Shown piece after piece: positions 62,601 to 64,000 of a stretch of DNA of 64,000 nucleotides; the first letter of the stretch is position 1, and each line of letters starts with the position of its first letter. The DNA is from Stentor coeruleus. Taxonomy: Eukaryota > Ciliophora > Heterotrichea > Heterotrichida > Stentoridae. Position numbers and translations under genes: made by a program. The notes under the pieces are model-generated. The model had not been told where the DNA came from. It searched no databases and was given only the letters and a program-made list of their open reading frames with translations. Location of the stretch: NCBI GenBank assembly GCA_001970955.1, contig MPUH01000120.1, positions 37,365 to 101,364 on the forward strand, written 5' to 3'.

Positions 62601-64000
62601 TCTTGATAAATTACCAAGACGAGCATTCTTAAATTGGAGGATATTCATTGATGAAACTAAGAAAAAAGGACTAACAGATAATTTAAGAAGCCAAAAACTT
62701 AAGGTAGCTCTTACCCTTCTTCCAGTTAGAACATTAAGATTAGTTTTTGCTGATATGGTCCCAAGATCAGATAAAATTAAACAATCAATGAGAGGAATTA
62801 TTATGGTCTTTAATCATTCTCTTAAAACCTCTTTCTTCCTTTGGCTTTCACATATTAAAGACAATAAGGTAAAATCATCAGAAGATCGCTTTAAAGCTAT
62901 TAAACTTAAAAACTCTTTAGAAAAACCTTCAAGAAAAGTTTTGAGATCTTGTAAAAACCATGTCGATCATGATAATTCTAAATTACGTTTAGCATTAAAA
63001 GTTCTCGCTACTAATCAAGCTAAACTTCTTAGTGATTCAATTAAACTTTGGCATATAAAGATTTTACCAAATGGACATACTCAAATTAAAGGTCATCAGC
63101 TTTTAATTCTTCTTACTAGATTAGTTATGCCTAAACTAAGAACATCAGCTAATCGTATACTTGAAAAAGATGATAAAGTTAGAAATGCTATAGGGCTTAT
63201 TGTACATGTTATTAGTCAAAGACCTAAACTTGGATTCTTTAAATGGGTTAGGTTTGTGTTTGCTTGTAAGACTCAAGGTATTTTAGATAATGTTAAATCA
63301 GAAAAACTTTTGAATGCGCTTAGTAGAGTTCCTAAGAAAAGATTGAGAAATGCTTTTGATACTATTATTGGTGATGGAAATGCTTCAAAAGGACTTATTG
63401 TTAGAGCACTTTCTAAAATACTTAGAAGACCGAAAATGGCGGTTAGTAAATGGGTTAAATACTCTTCAGAAATTGATAAAAAGAATATTATGGATAGTCT
63501 TAAGTCTCAAAAACTTAAAATTGGTATGGAAAATATTATAAGAAGGACAACAAGAGATGCTGAAAAAAGAATTATTGGTGGAGGAGATAAAATTAAAGGA
63601 GTTATTACTGGAATTCTTGATAAAATGAAAAAACTTCCGAGAAATGCTTTGCATAAACTTAGAGATCATGTTAGAGATTGTAAAACTAGAAATGCCTTAG
63701 ATGGTGTAAGGACTCAAAAACTTAAAGAATCACTTGGGAAAGTACCTAGAAGAACTATGAGGGATGCTATGCAAAGAATTGTTGGTGATGGAAATAAAGT
63801 TAAAGGAGCTATTGCTAAAATTATAAGCAGTATAAAGAGAAAACCAAGATTAGCGCTTATGAAATGGAATAAGTTTGCTGATGATGCAGAAAAGAAAGGT
63901 ATGCTAGATGGTCTTAAGTCTCAAAAACTTAAAAACGCATTGACAGGAATTCCTAAGAGGGTGCTTAAAGATGGTTTCCAAAGAATAATAGGAGATGGAG
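56698..64000 (+). CDS. Giant Trp-repeat (Sfi1/GSBP-like) protein, 3' end outside window
   Basis: The frame opens at the ATG at 56698 and has no stop to the window edge, over 2430 codons, with no intron needed. Residues 1 to about 950 are helical and basic with irregularly spaced Trp (W at 57742, 58054, 58315, 58447, 58657, 58807, 59002, 59104, 59260), as in Sfi1-type centrin-binding proteins. From about residue 960 it becomes a regular array of 69-residue repeats, one Trp each, continuing to the edge. The architecture resembles yeast/human Sfi1 and the giant spasmin-binding proteins described in Spirostomum. Expected role (inference): a long alpha-helical filament decorated with centrin or spasmin, in contractile cortical fibres. 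Very Lys/Arg-rich, no membrane segments, no signal peptide. The true length may be several times larger. Confidence 0.85.
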   Translation, partial: MDSSNLPILLEDVLSGRPEDPHNYNQTTQKLHVLLKSASPSSLQGATRIVAELSHKGRISTPDFTLFSNYLSKIKQSSQPPDLRHMPIVNSGLKVAAICHALHKIQLKSQTLKHSAFISLLIAKHKSASELQVKRLQCANLISNIKINLGISMQKTVSKWKEYEGIPWQPKLEKKTTLTMHQRRDKSLKVIKSLLMSSPMAFEQQGLWRWRLVNQEIKHWEERMKHATEQSNYLRLKMMKKAAYIRLKNNAIPIWLVKKALFERFLRKAELRYFYVKKIKFSYMKNYDMYEEYEEEEEEEHRKKIVKIIKKRPMSIAVPLASNSILLLKVFKRANMRNFYALRLILAKWKTPEKEIVQTKMKKPQQKQAVRSGKPSGKFIPRVPENEKTLKSLINRITQNCMKSADAPEKVTQLLQEPELPDEDQDKLSEIVRFMAKHMEKKKQLRENLITYWQGRNLLALNKARKYNQGLERLTRLIRTPYIKIIFTLPDCSVMIKEERTYEETIEMRTSITQDTEIFRNLSNNAINFSMGQKLSILKWKGKVFSRLSGRKTPGTEVRDFTRAILSSVFKLSKFRLRECFKVWTTKNEIQTQCELTKKLESFAGILNSALVKNVKPCLQMPKPCKTNDEILSNAIVALCKNLLWAKTRVLHNWTRFMSRSALISSMNNTMSENKNFKDKMAEYLLRNLAKYPKMVLLCFFSRWREVRKNNSRQLFTMVSVLQRIFASKAKRVFNPPRIIKDADQIMRRTIRKLTNVKDWALRVYMLRWKYFRMIEKSQQSRKSVLKVMYLLANPTKQPFLQWKQKTNTLRYIHRSNGTSKIVLALSKIFRNRYKNLVYRSLLTKKRLTLLRNIWREYNKKYIEMVRIGWMSWKFLAGTTDAVYYNTNKHSHVINVVRKLSQRLNEGFQLWKNYIHNCKNLSILDNYRLSKLELYFTKVVKARFIYIIRAISPGGRTKNLLKLLFKSFEHKIKDSFVKWKNHFKSAGKKQILNAMKYSRLKDIMVLISKDGINAARLRILGHGSRVKGSVACIIERLKFKPKHAFNMWKKFASEVNTKKVLSMARTVNLKKVMLKILLRRLDDTKLRIHGGGEKVKGAVKNIVVVLKKKSKVTFTKWTKYVTLVKTKQILDNSNSSKLKLTLGKVVTRTIKDAYTRILGNGNKTKGAVRSILLAVAKKPKNALRKWLKFAGDCETKNLMDGIKSFNFRNALSKIPKRILKDAAQRMLGPGFRVKLAIKTFLAAAEKKNKQSFSMWKKVVEDTKKKELKDNVTQNKLYIAIAKVPRRTLAKAFSDTIGKIKDAAAKDKGQSLKLLLLPLGRKQLRTSVDRFLGQNDKARRLISKIFFVFSKKAKVSFLFWLKYSNMCKTNEILDNVKTQKLLNALNRVPKKRLRNAFDTIIGDGNASKGLIIRALSKILRRPKMAVSKWIKYSSEIDKKNIMDNLKSQKLKIGMENIIRRTTRDAEKRIIGGGDKIKGVITGILDKMKKLPRNALNKLRDHVRDCKTRNALDGVRTQKLKESLGKVPRRTMRDAMQRVIGDGNKVKGAIAKIISSIKRKPRVALIRWNKFVEDVKKRGMLDNLKSQKLKNALTGIPKRVLKDGFQRIIGDGDKIKAALRSMEMKIRKRERFAWNNWAKFIENIKTKGMLDNLRSQKLKSALTNIPRRTLKDAHDRIYGDGNKVKGALKSMISAIKQRPREALRMWKGFVEACKQKGIFDNLRSQRLKISLDRIPRRKLKDAVQRVLGDGSKAKGAIKNILSAIQKMPKNALERWRDYMQNIKTKGMLDNARAQKLLNAFDRIPRRTTKDAVERMIGEGDKVKGALKSIVNSLKKASKTAFVKWNDYVKDVKAKKLFDNIKSQKLKIALSKIPNRTLRDGFERIIGDGSKVKGALNSILHNLKRRPKSAFELWLKFNNACKNRNILDSLRSQKLKNALTRIPTRSSKDCFQRIVGEGSKATGAIKAIFMALDKLPRRAFLNWRIFIDETKKKGLTDNLRSQKLKVALTLLPVRTLRLVFADMVPRSDKIKQSMRGIIMVFNHSLKTSFFLWLSHIKDNKVKSSEDRFKAIKLKNSLEKPSRKVLRSCKNHVDHDNSKLRLALKVLATNQAKLLSDSIKLWHIKILPNGHTQIKGHQLLILLTRLVMPKLRTSANRILEKDDKVRNAIGLIVHVISQRPKLGFFKWVRFVFACKTQGILDNVKSEKLLNALSRVPKKRLRNAFDTIIGDGNASKGLIVRALSKILRRPKMAVSKWVKYSSEIDKKNIMDSLKSQKLKIGMENIIRRTTRDAEKRIIGGGDKIKGVITGILDKMKKLPRNALHKLRDHVRDCKTRNALDGVRTQKLKESLGKVPRRTMRDAMQRIVGDGNKVKGAIAKIISSIKRKPRLALMKWNKFADDAEKKGMLDGLKSQKLKNALTGIPKRVLKDGFQRIIGDG
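60850..61528 (+). repeat. Higher-order duplicate, copy A
   Basis: About 680 bp nearly identical, including third codon positions, to copy B 2472 bp downstream. It spans more than three repeat units and shares the rare Trp-to-Leu unit (61186). Confidence 0.92.
63322..64000 (+). repeat. Higher-order duplicate, copy B (runs off the window)
   Basis: Matches copy A at an offset of 2472 bp (11 units of 207 plus one of 195) with only scattered single-base changes, e.g. near 63402, 63454 and 63651. The right end is cut by the window, so the full block may be a duplicated set of about twelve units. Confidence 0.92.

Larger units (their letters stand above)
59570..64000 (+). repeat. Tandem array of 207-bp (69-residue) coding repeats
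   Basis: Trp codons at 59632, 59839, 60046, 60253, 60460, 60772, 60979, 61393, 61600, 61807, 62014, 62221, 62428, 62635, 62842, 63049, 63244, 63451 and 63865. Spacing is exactly 207 nt or a multiple, except 312 (60460-60772, an extra 35-codon part unit) and 195 (63049-63244). At 61186 and 63658 the Trp is Leu. Unit pattern: K-W-x2-(F/Y)-(V/I), then K-x-L-D-N-L-(K/R)-S-Q-K-L-K-x-A-L, then I-P-(R/K)-R-x-L-(K/R)-D-A, then R-I-I-G-(D/E)-G-x-K-(V/I)-K-G-A-(L/I). Confidence 0.95.

Noticed and set aside
59570-64000. Transposon or satellite DNA explanation for the 207-bp repeats
   Set aside because: The repeats stay in one open frame for over 4 kb, with strong conservation of specific residues and diverged silent sites between most units, as expected for coding repeats.

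Overview
The window looks like macronuclear DNA of a heterotrich ciliate, most likely Stentor or a close relative. The evidence is all internal. The sequence is AT-rich and eukaryotic, and genes are packed on both strands with short spacers. All ten introns found by splice reconstruction are 15 nt (one is 16 nt), begin GT, end AG and keep an A six bases from the 3' end. Stops are standard: TAA, TAG, and also TGA (for example at 7570-7572 and 55181-55183). That excludes the reassigned codes of Paramecium/Tetrahymena (TAA/TAG) and of Blepharisma (TGA). No rRNA, convincing tRNA, CRISPR array or intact transposon was seen.

Layout. 1-16.8 kb: the N-terminal part of a P4-ATPase flippase, a cyclic-nucleotide-binding PKG-like pseudokinase, two tandem Cys-rich proteins, DDRGK1 (UFM1 pathway), two unrecognised proteins (one with a C-terminal CCCH finger), a PLD/cardiolipin-synthase-like enzyme and an M17 leucyl aminopeptidase. 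17.2-18.2 kb: two tandem 145-residue proteins resembling the stalk-base region of dynein heavy chain. 18.2-19.8 kb: mostly non-coding, with a decayed WD40 gene. 19.8-30.1 kb: two large secreted or surface proteins, one a five-exon LamG/Cys-rich multi-pass protein and the other a 1993-residue beta-repeat protein. 30.1-31.8 kb: mostly non-coding, with one possible decayed gene. 31.8-44.1 kb: DnaJ, a catalytically dead trypsin-fold protein, a rhodanese-like protein head-to-head with a DEAD-box helicase, a PKA catalytic subunit, Bud32 (three exons), an importin-beta family receptor and a RAP-domain mitochondrial protein. 45.0-55.2 kb: an EF-hand protein with a CDK-site-rich linker, NOP16, a pseudokinase-WD40 fusion, a dsRBD-like protein, an unrecognised protein, an SR/zinc-knuckle splicing factor, EBP2 and DPM2. 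56.7-64.0 kb: an open reading frame that runs off the right edge and encodes a giant protein with about 21 tandem 69-residue Trp repeats.

The giant repeat protein is the strongest candidate for an unusual system. Each repeat has one Trp in an amphipathic basic helix, like the centrin-binding repeats of Sfi1 and the giant spasmin-binding proteins reported from the contractile heterotrich Spirostomum. It may be a scaffold for Ca2+-driven contraction of cortical fibres. The EF-hand protein at 45.0-47.0 kb is a possible but unproven Ca2+-signalling neighbour. The window also carries several proteins with enzyme folds and missing catalytic residues: two pseudokinases, one pseudoprotease and one rhodanese without its Cys.

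Assembly. Four single N characters (15219, 35085, 38668, 53987) each sit between two near-identical direct copies of 30-218 bp. These look like unmerged contig or haplotype overlaps. They add 25 false residues to the rhodanese-like protein and duplicate the last exon of Bud32 and the spacer before the aminopeptidase.
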